This document shows positions 1 to 9,008 of a stretch of DNA of 64,000 nt, piece by piece; position 1 is the first letter of the stretch, and each line of letters starts with the position of its first letter. This DNA is from Pseudobutyrivibrio ruminis CF1b (GTDB lineage Bacteria; Bacillota; Clostridia; Lachnospirales; Lachnospiraceae), in contig NZ_AUJB01000010.1 of NCBI RefSeq assembly GCF_000424005.1, positions 203,499 to 267,498 of the forward strand, given 5' to 3'. The position numbers were made by a program, and so were the translations under genes. The notes under the pieces are model-generated. The model was not told the origin of the DNA. It saw only the letters and a program-made list of their open reading frames with translations, and made no database searches.

Positions 1-2
1 TT

Positions 3-677
3 GATAAGATGGATGTAATCGAGCTTGCAGCAGAGAAGCCAAAGCCAGAGTTTTACTTCAAGGAGGCACGTACTCCTAGCCGTGTAATCTTCTCTACAAA
101 GGAGCTTGTTATCGGCTACGACAAGAACGAGCCACTTTCAATTCCTTTGAATCTGGAGATGCAGCGCAAGCAGAAGATTGTACTTACTGGTGCAAACGGT
201 ATTGGAAAGACTACTCTCTTAAAGAGTATTTTAGGTCTCATTCCACCACTTTCAGGTACAGTATATCAGGGAGAGTTCCTTGAGATTGGATACTTTGAGC
301 AGGAGATGGATCAGCATATTTCCACTACATGTATCGAGGAAATCTGGAACGAGTTCCCTTCATATAATCAGAATGAGGTTCGTGCAGCCCTTGCTAAGTG
401 CGGACTTACAACAAAGCATATTGAAAGCTTATGCCGAGTTCTTTCCGGTGGTGAGCAGGCAAAGGTTCGTCTTTGCAAGCTTTTGAACCGCGAGACAAAC
501 CTTCTTCTTTTAGATGAGCCTACAAACCATCTTGATGTGGATGCAAAGGATGAGCTTAAGCGTGCACTTAAGGAATACAACGGAAGCATCCTTATGGTAT
601 GCCATGAGCCTGAGTTCTACGAGGGTCTCGCGACGGATGTATGGGATTGCAGTAAATGGACAACTAAGACAATATAG
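3..677 (+). CDS. ABC-F family ATP-binding protein, C-terminal part (cut by window edge)
   Basis: The reading frame is open from the first base, so only the C-terminal half of the protein is visible. It holds one complete ATP-binding cassette: Walker A GANGIGKTT, signature LSGGEQAKV, Walker B LLLLDEPTNHLD and switch histidine in MVCHE. The DEPTNHLD form and the absence of any membrane segment are typical of the soluble ABC-F family, which carries two cassettes in one chain and acts on ribosomes (translation factors or antibiotic-protection proteins). The family's linker and first cassette would lie upstream. Which ABC-F subfamily it belongs to cannot be decided from this half. A strong terminator follows, so it ends its transcription unit. 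Confidence 0.9.
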   Translation, partial: DKMDVIELAAEKPKPEFYFKEARTPSRVIFSTKELVIGYDKNEPLSIPLNLEMQRKQKIVLTGANGIGKTTLLKSILGLIPPLSGTVYQGEFLEIGYFEQEMDQHISTTCIEEIWNEFPSYNQNEVRAALAKCGLTTKHIESLCRVLSGGEQAKVRLCKLLNRETNLLLLDEPTNHLDVDAKDELKRALKEYNGSILMVCHEPEFYEGLATDVWDCSKWTTKTI

Positions 678-718
678 ATTTTTCACACCACATAATGACA
701 AATGTCACTTAACAAAAT

Positions 719-750
719 GACAGCCTTCACTACAGAGGGCTGTCTTTTTC
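719..750 (+). terminator. Intrinsic terminator after the ABC-F gene
   Basis: GACAGCC pairs with GGCTGTC around an 11-base loop and is followed by TTTTT. It separates the ABC-F gene from the exporter operon that begins at 800. Confidence 0.85.
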
Positions 751-799
751 ATTTATATTATCATCAGAAACGAAAAACAAAGCCGTAAAGGAGAAGGAT

Positions 800-1741
800 A
801 TGAGTCAGTGCGTAGTAGAAATCGAAAACTTGGTAAAAAGATATGGAGATAAGGTGGCTGTAGATCACTTTTCATTAAATGTAAACGAAGGGGAAATTCT
901 TGGACTTCTTGGACCTAACGGTTCAGGTAAGACAACAACAATTAACTGCCTGCTTTCACTTCTTAAATACGATAAAGGAATAGTGACAATCTTTGATAAG
1001 GAGATGAAGCCAGAGGCCTACGATATCAAGTCACAGATTGGTGTGGTAATGCAGAATGTGGCAGTGGTTGAAACCCTTACAGTTTATGAAAACGTGGATT
1101 TCTTCTGTGGCCTCTACATCAAGGACAAGGCAACAAGAAAGAAATATGTTGAGGATGCACTGGAGTTCACAGGACTTACAGAATATAAAAAGTATCTTCC
1201 AAAGAAGCTCTCAGGTGGTCTTCTTAGAAGATTAAACATCGCCTGCGGAATCGCTCACAAGCCAAAGCTTATTATCTTTGATGAGCCAACAGTTGCAGTT
1301 GACCCACAGAGCCGAAACGCAATCCTTGAGGGAATTAGAAAGATGAACAGAGATGGTGCAACAATCATTTACACATCTCATTACATGGAAGAGGTTGAGG
1401 AGCTTTGCACACGAGTTGTAATTATGGACCATGGAAAGAACGTTGCAAACGGAACATCTCAGGAGCTTAAATCTTCCCTCATCAACAGAGAAACAATCCG
1501 TGTTGGTCTTCCTGATAAGTCGGACAAGATTATCGCAGGAATCAAGGAAATCAACCATGTTTATAAGGTTAAGGAGGACGGAGATGATCTGGTTATTAAA
1601 TGTGATGGTGGAGATCATAACCTGGTACATATCCTCAGTTATTTAAATGATAACAATGTGCCATTTGGACACGTATCAACAGAACTTCCTACATTAAATG
1701 ATGTATTCCTTGAAATCACAGGAAAGGAGCTTAGAGATTAA
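800..1741 (+). CDS. ABC-2 type exporter, ATP-binding protein
   Basis: ATPase subunit of an ABC exporter, 313 residues. Walker A is GPNGSGKTT (residues 38-46), Walker B is LIIFDEPTVAVDP near 160 and the switch histidine is in TSHYMEE near 194. The signature reads LSGGLLRR where LSGGMKRR is usual. The C-terminal 80 residues after the cassette match the DrrA/CcmA-type extension of drug and lipid exporters. The start has a good AAGGAG site. Its stop overlaps the start of the first permease (TAATG), which indicates translational coupling. The gene heads a five-gene unit of ATPase, two permeases, kinase and regulator, so a role in exporting a toxic or cell-envelope-active compound sensed by the kinase is likely. 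The substrate is unknown. Confidence 0.93.
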   Translation: MSQCVVEIENLVKRYGDKVAVDHFSLNVNEGEILGLLGPNGSGKTTTINCLLSLLKYDKGIVTIFDKEMKPEAYDIKSQIGVVMQNVAVVETLTVYENVDFFCGLYIKDKATRKKYVEDALEFTGLTEYKKYLPKKLSGGLLRRLNIACGIAHKPKLIIFDEPTVAVDPQSRNAILEGIRKMNRDGATIIYTSHYMEEVEELCTRVVIMDHGKNVANGTSQELKSSLINRETIRVGLPDKSDKIIAGIKEINHVYKVKEDGDDLVIKCDGGDHNLVHILSYLNDNNVPFGHVSTELPTLNDVFLEITGKELRD

Positions 1742-2886
1742 TGTTTGGTCGAATCTATGTATATAAATTAAAAGAGATGCTTCGCAACAAGTACGTTGTG
1801 GGCTGGAATATTTTCTTCCCACTTGTCCTTGCTACAGTATTTTATTTTGGATTTGGAAATCTTATAAGTGATGATCCTGATAATTTCAAAACCATAAATG
1901 TAGGATACGTAAATACGAATCAGGAAGAAACAAATTTTGGAATGCTCTTAGAGGAAATGTCAAAAGTAAGTGATAACCGTACAAAGATTGTAGAGGTTCA
2001 TGAGTATTCTTCAAAAGAAGAAGCTGCAGAGGCTATGAATTCCGAAATGATTTCTGGATTCTATGTTGAGGATGGAGATGATATTTCCACATACGTGCTA
2101 ACAAATGGCTACAAGGCCACCACATTAAATGAAATCGTTCGAGAATATAAAAATATGTATTCAGTCATTGAAAAAGTGGCCCAGGAACATCCTGAAAATC
2201 TTCAGAAAGCCATCGATATGGTTTCCAATCAAATGGAGATTATGAAGGAGCATGATTTTGGTACTAACACTTCACCATACCTGCAGTATTTCTTCGCTTT
2301 GATTGCCATGTCATCACTTTTCAGCTCATGGATTAGTACAGCAATGCTTGAAGGCATGTGCGCAAATATGACTGAGACAGGAAAGAGATTTGAGGTGGCA
2401 CCTACCAACAAGCTCCTTGCAATTGCAGGCTGTGTTATGGCAGGACTTACAATTCAGTCAGTATCAAATGCAGTACTTGTTGTATATGTTCAGTACATAC
2501 TTAAAATCAACATGGGCGCGCCATTTATCAACCTTGTTTTGATTACTACACTGGGAAGTGCCCTGGGAATCTCAGCAGGAGTTTTGATTGGTTCCTTTAT
2601 CAAAAACGAAAGATTATTGGTTGCAGTACCACTTGTATTTACAATGGGATGCTCATTCTGCAGTGGTCTCATGTGGCATCAGATTAGACAGATTATTGAA
2701 AGTAACTGTCCTATTTTAAATAGAATCAACCCAGCGGCACTTTTGGTTGATTGTCTTTATACAAGAGCTACCTACGGCAAAACAGATATGTATTATCAGG
2801 ACATTTTGATTATGGGCTGCATGGTTGTTGGAGGTCTTTTTGTAAGCTCATTATTCTTGAGGAGGAGAAAATATGCCAGTATTTAA
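1741..2886 (+). CDS. ABC-2 type exporter, permease 1
   Basis: Membrane subunit of the exporter, 381 residues. One membrane helix lies near residues 20-40 (WNIFFPLVLATVFYFGFGN), followed by an extracellular domain of about 150 residues and then five or so C-terminal helices from about residue 180. This is the ABC2_membrane_3 / YhgE-like plan. The C terminus ends in FLRRRKYASI on the cytoplasmic side. The start codon shares a base with the stop of the ATPase gene. The 3' end overlaps the next permease by 14 bases, so the two permeases are made in a fixed ratio and probably form a heterodimer. Substrate not determined. Confidence 0.9.
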   Translation: MFGRIYVYKLKEMLRNKYVVGWNIFFPLVLATVFYFGFGNLISDDPDNFKTINVGYVNTNQEETNFGMLLEEMSKVSDNRTKIVEVHEYSSKEEAAEAMNSEMISGFYVEDGDDISTYVLTNGYKATTLNEIVREYKNMYSVIEKVAQEHPENLQKAIDMVSNQMEIMKEHDFGTNTSPYLQYFFALIAMSSLFSSWISTAMLEGMCANMTETGKRFEVAPTNKLLAIAGCVMAGLTIQSVSNAVLVVYVQYILKINMGAPFINLVLITTLGSALGISAGVLIGSFIKNERLLVAVPLVFTMGCSFCSGLMWHQIRQIIESNCPILNRINPAALLVDCLYTRATYGKTDMYYQDILIMGCMVVGGLFVSSLFLRRRKYASI

Positions 2887-4036
2887 TGCAATTATAAAAT
2901 CACTTAGAGCGAATATAGTGAACATCATCGTTTATTTTGCAATCTTCGCTGTATTCGGAAATATGCAGGCCAAGGCTACTGTCTCTACTCAGGAAGATAT
3001 GTTTGAAGATATGCAGGTGACGGTTGCTGTTACAGATAACGATAATTCTGTTCTCAGCCATGCACTGGTGGATTATCTTAAAGAGACACAGATTGTTGTG
3101 GATCCAAAGACAGATGACCCTCAGGAAATGAATGATAACGTAAGATTTTTAATCTATGAATATGCACTTATTATTCCTGAAGATTTTGAGGAAAAGGTTT
3201 TATCAGGTGAGACAGAAAATGTCCTTGAGTATATTGCGCCTGGAACTACTGCATCTCAGTTTCTTCTCACACAGAAGCTTGGTGACTATTTACAGGATGT
3301 TGTGATATATTTAAATAGTGGTTTTAGCGAGGAAGAGGCTATCAGCCTGACCCACGACCAGATGGTAAAGCTTAGCGAAACAAAAGCTACTGTTATGGAT
3401 TCTGCTGAGGAAAATCATCGTTCATTCTATACAGGAATGTTCACCTTCAATGGTTATACACACATGATTATCCTTTGTATCTGCTGTGCATGCACACTTA
3501 CATTTATGAAGGACAAGGATGTTAAAAATCGAATATCCGTTAGTGGAATGCATTTCTTCACAAGAAGCGCAGCTACAATCGGTGGTGTGTTTGCAGTAGG
3601 AGTGGTTTTGACAACATTAATGATTGGTGTTATCCAGATTATGAGTCTACAGTATGCAAACAATAAGCTTATCTACTACATGATTGACAGCTACAGTCTG
3701 ATGTTGGTAGGACTTGGAATGGCATATTTCATATGCTCACTTACATCAAATGAAAACCTTATTAACATGATTGGAAACATGATGGTGCTTTCTATGAGCT
3801 TCCTTTGTGGAGTATTCGTAGATACAGAATTCCTGTCAGACAAGATTGTTCAGATAGCACATTTCATGCCATTGTACTGGTACACCACAGCTATTAAATT
3901 TATAAATGATACTCCAGTGAATGATATTTGGAGTCGCAAGTTTGGTATTTATATATTTATTGAAATCCTCTTTGCATTAGTGTTCATATTTGCAGGAATG
4001 ATTATTTCAAGGAAAAAGGAACAGTATGCTATTTGA
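2873..4036 (+). CDS. ABC-2 type exporter, permease 2
   Basis: Second membrane subunit, 387 residues, with the same plan as its upstream neighbour: one N-terminal helix (residues 12-30), a soluble loop of about 160 residues, then five or six helices from about 195 to the end. The two share the overall layout and are probably ancient duplicates. The ribosome binding site GAGGAGG lies inside the previous gene. The 3' end overlaps the kinase gene by 11 bases. Together with the two upstream genes it would form a complete exporter (one ATPase homodimer and two different permeases). Confidence 0.9.
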   Translation: MPVFNAIIKSLRANIVNIIVYFAIFAVFGNMQAKATVSTQEDMFEDMQVTVAVTDNDNSVLSHALVDYLKETQIVVDPKTDDPQEMNDNVRFLIYEYALIIPEDFEEKVLSGETENVLEYIAPGTTASQFLLTQKLGDYLQDVVIYLNSGFSEEEAISLTHDQMVKLSETKATVMDSAEENHRSFYTGMFTFNGYTHMIILCICCACTLTFMKDKDVKNRISVSGMHFFTRSAATIGGVFAVGVVLTTLMIGVIQIMSLQYANNKLIYYMIDSYSLMLVGLGMAYFICSLTSNENLINMIGNMMVLSMSFLCGVFVDTEFLSDKIVQIAHFMPLYWYTTAIKFINDTPVNDIWSRKFGIYIFIEILFALVFIFAGMIISRKKEQYAI

Positions 4037-5045
4037 TGTGATTATCCGCTTTTTAGCGGCATTAGGATTAACCGTACTTATTAACGCAAGTGGCATTACA
4101 ACCCTCTCGGTTGTAATGTCTATTTGCGTTTTTTTGATATTAGAAATAAGCCTTTTAGTTGATAAGAAACGTATATACGGAGTGCTGACCGCCATACCAT
4201 TTGTAGCCACTCTGATATATATGATACGTGAGGATACCACTGCTTTTGGTTATTTGGCCATATTTGCAATCCTTGCGTCATTTACGCTGGTGTCTACTAT
4301 ATTATATGAGCAGGTAATGACCTATAAGAGACTTCTGCATCGCACACGAGACGACAGTAAGGAGCTGGAGGAAATTTTAGAGGAAAAGAACCGAAGGCTT
4401 TTATCAGAGCAGGATCAGCAGGTGCATCTGGCTACCCTTGCAGAGCGAAACAGAATAGCCAGAGAGATTCATGATAATGTGGGACACCTGCTATCAAGAG
4501 CCATCCTTCTGCTGGGAGCTATCTCTACTGTAAATAAGGACGAAAATCTGGAGCCTCAGTTAAAAATGCTTGCCAGTACATTAGACGAATCTATGGCAAA
4601 GATGAGAGCATCAGTACATGATTTACATGATGATTCAATCGATTTGAAAAAGAACTTTGATGACATTATCGGAGAGCTGAAAAGCTTTACCGTAAATACG
4701 GATTTAGATTTGGATGAATCTATCCCGACAAATATAAAACTGTCACTGATAGGAATTTTAAAAGAGGCAGTTACAAATATCCTGAAGCATTCCAATGGCG
4801 ATGAGGTATCAATTATCCTGCAGAGAAACTACAGCTTTTGTACCATTTCTATTACTGATAACGGAACAGTGTCTCAGGAGATGAAGGAAAAGATTGCTTT
4901 AGATGATTATGAAGGCATAGGCCTTACAAATATAAGAAACAGAGCAAATGCTCTTGGGGGAGATGCATACATTTATACCAACGATGGCTTTACGGTATTC
5001 GCAAGGCTTCCCTTTGTAGTAAAGGCTGCTGAAGAGGTGTTATAA
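4026..5045 (+). CDS. Sensor histidine kinase, HisKA_3 (NarL-partner) family
   Basis: Membrane-bound kinase of 339 residues. About four closely spaced hydrophobic segments fill residues 1-95 with almost no extracellular loop, as in intramembrane-sensing kinases such as LiaS and DesK. A coiled-coil region follows (about 100-140), then the phospho-acceptor box EIHDNVGHLL with His near 148, the N box (LKEAVTNILKHS) and the G box (GIGLTNIRNRANALGG). It overlaps permease 2 and abuts the response regulator, so the exporter and its sensor are one operon. By analogy with such operons the kinase may sense membrane perturbation or the exporter's activity; the signal is unknown. Confidence 0.9.
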   Translation: MLFDVIIRFLAALGLTVLINASGITTLSVVMSICVFLILEISLLVDKKRIYGVLTAIPFVATLIYMIREDTTAFGYLAIFAILASFTLVSTILYEQVMTYKRLLHRTRDDSKELEEILEEKNRRLLSEQDQQVHLATLAERNRIAREIHDNVGHLLSRAILLLGAISTVNKDENLEPQLKMLASTLDESMAKMRASVHDLHDDSIDLKKNFDDIIGELKSFTVNTDLDLDESIPTNIKLSLIGILKEAVTNILKHSNGDEVSIILQRNYSFCTISITDNGTVSQEMKEKIALDDYEGIGLTNIRNRANALGGDAYIYTNDGFTVFARLPFVVKAAEEVL

Positions 5046-5681
5046 ATGGACGACAAGAAAATTTTATTAATCGACGACGATGAACTAATCACAATGTCCC
5101 TTGAAATGATAATCAACGCAGAAGAGGGGTTTTCAGTAATTGGAAAAGGAAACAGTGGAAGAGAAGGAGTGCAGCTTTTTGACGAGCTAAATCCTGATCT
5201 GCTTCTCATGGATATTCGTATGGCTGATATGAATGGTCTGGAGGCAGCAGAAAAAATTCTGGCAAAGCATAAGGATGCTGTCATACTGTTCCTTACAACC
5301 TTCTCGGACGACGAGTATATCGTAAAGGCTTTAAAGCTGGGGGTTCGTGGTTATCTTTTAAAGCAGGACTACAAGTCACTTCCTGCAGCTCTTCATGCTG
5401 CCATGGATGGACAGAGTGTCTTTGGAGGCGCCATTGTTGATAAACTTCCTGCACTTATGAGTACCGCAGAAGAGGATAGTGGATTTGATTATGAGTCAAA
5501 GGATATTTCTGAGAAAGAATATGAAGTTATCCAGCTGGTAGCAGAGGGATTTTCCAATAAAGAGATTGCACAGAAGCTCTTCTTATCAGAGGGCACTGTG
5601 AGAAATTATCTTTCCACCATTTTGGAAAAGCTGGAGCTTAGAGACCGCACCCAGCTTGCAATATTTTACCTTAAGAACTAA
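5046..5681 (+). CDS. Response regulator, LuxR/NarL family
   Basis: DNA-binding regulator of 211 residues and partner of the kinase that ends one base earlier. The receiver domain (1-120) has the acidic pair in LLIDDDE, the phospho-acceptor Asp56 in LLMDIRM and the conserved Lys in YLLKQD. A LuxR-type helix-turn-helix spans about 154-200 (FSNKEIAQKLFLSEGTVRNY). It probably autoregulates the exporter operon, but I did not find a clear inverted-repeat operator upstream of 800. The operon ends at a hairpin shared with the convergent gene. Confidence 0.92.
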   Translation: MDDKKILLIDDDELITMSLEMIINAEEGFSVIGKGNSGREGVQLFDELNPDLLLMDIRMADMNGLEAAEKILAKHKDAVILFLTTFSDDEYIVKALKLGVRGYLLKQDYKSLPAALHAAMDGQSVFGGAIVDKLPALMSTAEEDSGFDYESKDISEKEYEVIQLVAEGFSNKEIAQKLFLSEGTVRNYLSTILEKLELRDRTQLAIFYLKN

Positions 5682-5684
5682 AAA

Positions 5685-5717
5685 AGAGCTAAGGCCTATT
5701 TTACAGGTCTTAGCTCT
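5685..5717. terminator. Bidirectional terminator between convergent genes
   Basis: AGAGCTAAGgCCT pairs with AGGtCTTAGCTCT. The stem is flanked by A-runs on the left, which read as T-runs for the opposite strand, and by ATT-rich sequence on the right. It overlaps the stop codon of the leftward PHP gene and would stop both transcripts. Confidence 0.8.
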
Positions 5718-6469
5718 ATTACATTGTCACCGTATTCAATATTGTTTTTTTCAAGGAAGGCTTCAAAATCCTGCATTTGCCAAGGCTGCATTGCATCCTC
5801 AGGATGATGTGCATCACATCCGATTACAAACTTGGCTCCCATGGCAGAAGCCATTGAGAAGAAGCGGTCGCTAGGGTAATTTCTATTTAAGAAGAATCCC
5901 TGCATATTGATTTCCAAAGGAATGTCCAAATCAATGGAAGCCTTAACAATACGCTTCATGTGGTGCTGATAAACCATATCAGGGCCTGCATAGTACATCA
6001 GATCCGGATGGGCCAGGTAGCTGAACAGTCCTGTTTTCATTCCTTCTACTGTATAATCAACATATTCTTTCAGCTTAGACTCATCAGTGGTTTCAAATCC
6101 GGCATAGAATCCATCGATTTCATTAGGAACATGATGCTGCCCCTGAATAATATAATCAATAGGATACTGGCGAATGTGCTCCATCAAAGTACCGAAATAC
6201 TTATCAGAGTACTCTACCTCCAGTCCAATATAAATCTGGATATCCTTCTTATACTCATCTCTAAGTTTTACTAGAGTGTCTGTATAGTTTTCCAGCTCAT
6301 CCATTCCCATTCGAATGTGTGAGTAAAAATCCTTTGGGTATGGCTGAGGGGTATGGTCTGAAAAGCCCAATATTTTAAATCCGTTTTTAATTGCTGTTTC
6401 AATATATTCTCTTTCGGTACCTTCGGCGTGATTACATCTTGTTGTGTGTGTATGGTAATTAGCTAGCAT
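5696..6469 (-). CDS. PHP-domain phosphatase, histidinol-phosphatase (HisJ/HisK) type
   Basis: Metal-dependent phosphatase of 257 residues in the PHP superfamily. Metal-binding motifs are HTHTTRCNHAEG at the N terminus, SDHTP near 40, GLEVEY near 105, and late histidines in YLAHPDL and GCDAHHPED. The size matches the monofunctional PHP-type histidinol phosphatase that gives histidinol from histidinol phosphate in Firmicutes. An upstream in-frame ATG at 6550 exists, but the ATG at 6469 is preceded by GGAGG at a 6-base spacing and begins right at the catalytic HTH motif, so it is the start used here. No other his gene is nearby, so the substrate is inferred from the family. Confidence 0.87.
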   Translation of the reverse strand: MLANYHTHTTRCNHAEGTEREYIETAIKNGFKILGFSDHTPQPYPKDFYSHIRMGMDELENYTDTLVKLRDEYKKDIQIYIGLEVEYSDKYFGTLMEHIRQYPIDYIIQGQHHVPNEIDGFYAGFETTDESKLKEYVDYTVEGMKTGLFSYLAHPDLMYYAGPDMVYQHHMKRIVKASIDLDIPLEINMQGFFLNRNYPSDRFFSMASAMGAKFVIGCDAHHPEDAMQPWQMQDFEAFLEKNNIEYGDNVIELRPVK

Positions 6470-6514
6470 GATAATCCTCCATTCCCATAAACTATACCCA
6501 CAAACGCCACAAAT

Positions 6515-6543
6515 TTGCAATATAAAGATTTTACATATATAAT
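6515..6543 (+). promoter_or_regulatory. Sigma-70 type promoter of the AGCS symporter gene
   Basis: TTGCAA, a 17-base spacer and TATAAT lie 32 bases before the symporter start, giving an expected transcript start near 6550. Confidence 0.7.
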
Positions 6544-6574
6544 GTCCCAATAAAAAAATTAAAGGAAGAAATGT

Positions 6575-7984
6575 ATGATATTAGACCTATTAACAAAAAT
6601 TGATGATGTGATGTACTATCCGATTTTGATAATCGTAATGGGCATCGCTGGATTATATTTTACTTTTAGAACACGCTTCGTTCAGATTAGACTTTTGAAG
6701 GAAGCATGCAGACTTGTTATGGAGAAGCCAGAGGACAAGGCTCACGTATCTTCATTCCAGGCTCTTATGGTATCCACAGCTTCACGTGTAGGTACAGGAA
6801 ATATTGTAGGTGTATCCACAGCACTTTGCATCGGTGGACCTGGTGCAATGTTTTGGATGTGGCTCATGTGTATCATCGGTGCAGCTTCTGCATTCGTAGA
6901 AAGTACACTGGCTCAGGTTTACAAGCAGAAGGAAAAGGATGGCAGCTGTTACGGTGGTCCTGCCTATTATATTGAGCAGGCTCTTAAAGCTCCTTGGCTT
7001 TCAGTTATTTTTTGCGTATGCCTTATAGCAACTTATGCAGTAGGTTTCAACTTACTTTGTTCTTACAACCTTCAGTCAACATTTGCTACTTACAGCTTTT
7101 ATAATGAAGCAATCACACCAGCTATCATTGGCGCAGTTATCGCTCTTCTTGTTGGCTTTTGCGTAATGGGCGGAGGAAAGAAGATTGTCAAGCTTACAGA
7201 GGTATTGGTTCCTTTCATGGGAATCTGCTATGTAATCGTAGCTTTGATTGTAATCCTTGTTAACATTACAAATGTTCCAGCTATGTTTGCTGCCATCTTT
7301 AAGGATGCATTTGATTTCAAGTCAATCTTTGGTGGCGTTTCTGGTTCATGCTTGATTTATGGTATTAAGCGAGGCCTTTATTCAAATGAGGCAGGTGTTG
7401 GTTCTGCACCAAACGCATCTGCATCAGCTAATGTTAGTCATCCTGTTAAGCAGGGACTTGTTCAGACAGTTTCTGTTTATATTGATACAATGCTTCTTTG
7501 CACAGCTACTGGTCTTATGTGTCTTAGCTCAGGTGTACAGGCAGGCGAGGATGTAAGCGGTATTCCTTATGTGCAGCAGGCTATTGCTTCAGTATTTGGA
7601 AGTTTCGGTCCGTTGTTCATTACAGGGGCAATGTTATTATTTGCCTTTACAACACTCCTTGGAAATCTTTATTATGTAGATAACGCATTAATTTATCTCA
7701 ATGGAAAGAAAAAGCCAGGAGCAGTATTTATGACAGCCTTCAGAATTCTTTGCGTGGCAGTTATCTTTGTGGGAGCAATTATCTCTATGGATACTGCATG
7801 GGCAGCTGCTGATATTACCATGGGACTTATGACAATTATCAACCTTCCATGCTGTGCGCTGTTGTTTGGAACAGTTGATAAGGTTCTTAAGGATTATGAA
7901 AAGCAGAAGAAAGAAGGAAAGAATCCTGTATTCATAGGGGGAGAAGTTGGGCTTGATGAGAAAGAGTTAAGTTTCTGGAAGTAA
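6575..7984 (+). CDS. Sodium:alanine/glycine symporter, AGCS family
   Basis: Amino-acid permease of 469 residues with about ten membrane helices; it takes up alanine or glycine with sodium. Family hallmarks are the N-terminal RTRFVQIRLLKEA stretch, GTGNIVGVSTALCIGGPGA (about 75-93), FWMWLMCIIGA, and the central run GLYSNEAGVGSAPNASA. Length is normal for the family. AAAGGAAG lies at a suitable distance from the start. A nearby in-frame-looking ATG at 6571 belongs to another frame. It has its own promoter and no obvious operon partner. Confidence 0.94.
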   Translation: MILDLLTKIDDVMYYPILIIVMGIAGLYFTFRTRFVQIRLLKEACRLVMEKPEDKAHVSSFQALMVSTASRVGTGNIVGVSTALCIGGPGAMFWMWLMCIIGAASAFVESTLAQVYKQKEKDGSCYGGPAYYIEQALKAPWLSVIFCVCLIATYAVGFNLLCSYNLQSTFATYSFYNEAITPAIIGAVIALLVGFCVMGGGKKIVKLTEVLVPFMGICYVIVALIVILVNITNVPAMFAAIFKDAFDFKSIFGGVSGSCLIYGIKRGLYSNEAGVGSAPNASASANVSHPVKQGLVQTVSVYIDTMLLCTATGLMCLSSGVQAGEDVSGIPYVQQAIASVFGSFGPLFITGAMLLFAFTTLLGNLYYVDNALIYLNGKKKPGAVFMTAFRILCVAVIFVGAIISMDTAWAAADITMGLMTIINLPCCALLFGTVDKVLKDYEKQKKEGKNPVFIGGEVGLDEKELSFWK

Positions 7985-8051
7985 TTCACAAAATCTTCAC
8001 ATATCGATATTATAATGCATGAAGTTTTTTGTGGTTTTGTGTTTTCAAATA

Positions 8052-8828
8052 ATGGTAAAGAAAATGAAGATGAGTAGAAGATATTTAAGATGTGTAGCAG
8101 TAGGATTGTTATTTACTCTTTGTGCCGTTCCTTCAATGAACAGTAAGGCCGAGGAAATAACACAGCCGGTAGAGACACCAGTTCAGGAAGTACCTGTACA
8201 GGAAGCGCCAGTTCAGCCTCTTACTGAGGAGCAGCAGGCAGAGCTTATTATGCAGGAGCAGTTGGCTCAGGTTACAGCAGAGCAGTCTACACGCCAGCTT
8301 GTAATCATCGGAGATTCAAGAACTGTTGGAATGAAGAGCGCAGTTGGAAAGAACGCCAATATCTGGTCTGCTAAGGTAGGAATGGGTCTTGCATGGATGA
8401 AGAATGTAGGAGTTCCTTCTGTAGAGGCCAGCATTAATGAGAACACTGATGTGGTTATTCTCATGGGTGTAAATGACGTTCGCAGCTTATCCTACACAGA
8501 TAAATACGTTTCTTACATAAATGAAAAAGCAGCTGCATGGACTACACTTGGCGCAAATGTTTATTATGTGTCAGTGAATCCAATGGCATTTGAGACAAAG
8601 TCTTATCCTGGTATTACAAACTCTCTTATCGAGAAATGGAATACAAAGATGCAGGACGGTCTTAGTGAGAATGTTCACTACATTGATACATACTCAACCA
8701 TGCTTGGAAATGTAAGTTCAAAAGATGGTATTCACTATAGCAAGAATACTTACAAGACAATTTATACCCTTATCAATCAGGGGATAATAATAGACAAATT
8801 AGAGCAGAAGATGGCTAATCTCTGTTAA
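8052..8828 (+). CDS. Secreted SGNH/GDSL-type hydrolase
   Basis: Exported protein of about 258 residues with a signal peptide (basic SRRYLRC then GLLFTLCAVPSMNSKA), a Pro/Glu/Gln-rich linker (PVQEVPVQEAPVQP) and an SGNH fold. Catalytic blocks are IIGDSRTVGM (Ser), GVNDV (Asn) and DGIHYS (Asp/His). Such enzymes remove acyl groups from surface glycans or peptidoglycan. The frame opens at 8019, but a TATAAT at 8011-8016 would start transcription near 8023, so the ATG at 8052 is preferred; 8064 and 8070 are also possible because no strong ribosome binding site decides between them. A terminator follows immediately. Confidence 0.85.
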   Translation: MVKKMKMSRRYLRCVAVGLLFTLCAVPSMNSKAEEITQPVETPVQEVPVQEAPVQPLTEEQQAELIMQEQLAQVTAEQSTRQLVIIGDSRTVGMKSAVGKNANIWSAKVGMGLAWMKNVGVPSVEASINENTDVVILMGVNDVRSLSYTDKYVSYINEKAAAWTTLGANVYYVSVNPMAFETKSYPGITNSLIEKWNTKMQDGLSENVHYIDTYSTMLGNVSSKDGIHYSKNTYKTIYTLINQGIIIDKLEQKMANLC

Positions 8829-8832
8829 TGAT

Positions 8833-8873
8833 AAAGGTCTACTGATAACATTTATCAGTAGACCTTTTATTTT
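8833..8873 (+). terminator. Intrinsic terminator after the SGNH gene
   Basis: AAAGGTCTACTGATAA pairs with TTATCAGTAGACCTTT around a short loop, followed by TATTTT. A near-perfect 16-bp stem. Confidence 0.9.
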
Positions 8874-8883
8874 GAAAAAAAGC

Positions 8884-8912
8884 TTAGACAAATTAAAGTT
8901 TCATGGTATTAT
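8884..8912 (+). promoter_or_regulatory. Promoter of the two-gene SUF operon
   Basis: TTAGAC, a 17-base spacer and TATTAT lie about 97 bases before sufC, leaving a leader of roughly 90 bases. No clear IscR/SufR-type palindrome was recognised in the leader. Confidence 0.55.
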
Positions 8913-9008
8913 AGTTTGGCGTAAATTTATTGACCTAATATTTGTAGGGTAATTGTCTCTGGCAGGATAATTACCAGTAATAGTTGATATAGTTAGAGGA
9001 GTACTAAA

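Noticed and set aside
5961..6274. 104-codon plus-strand ORF inside the PHP gene
   Set aside because: Antisense shadow; the minus-strand gene has intact metal-binding motifs and a good RBS.
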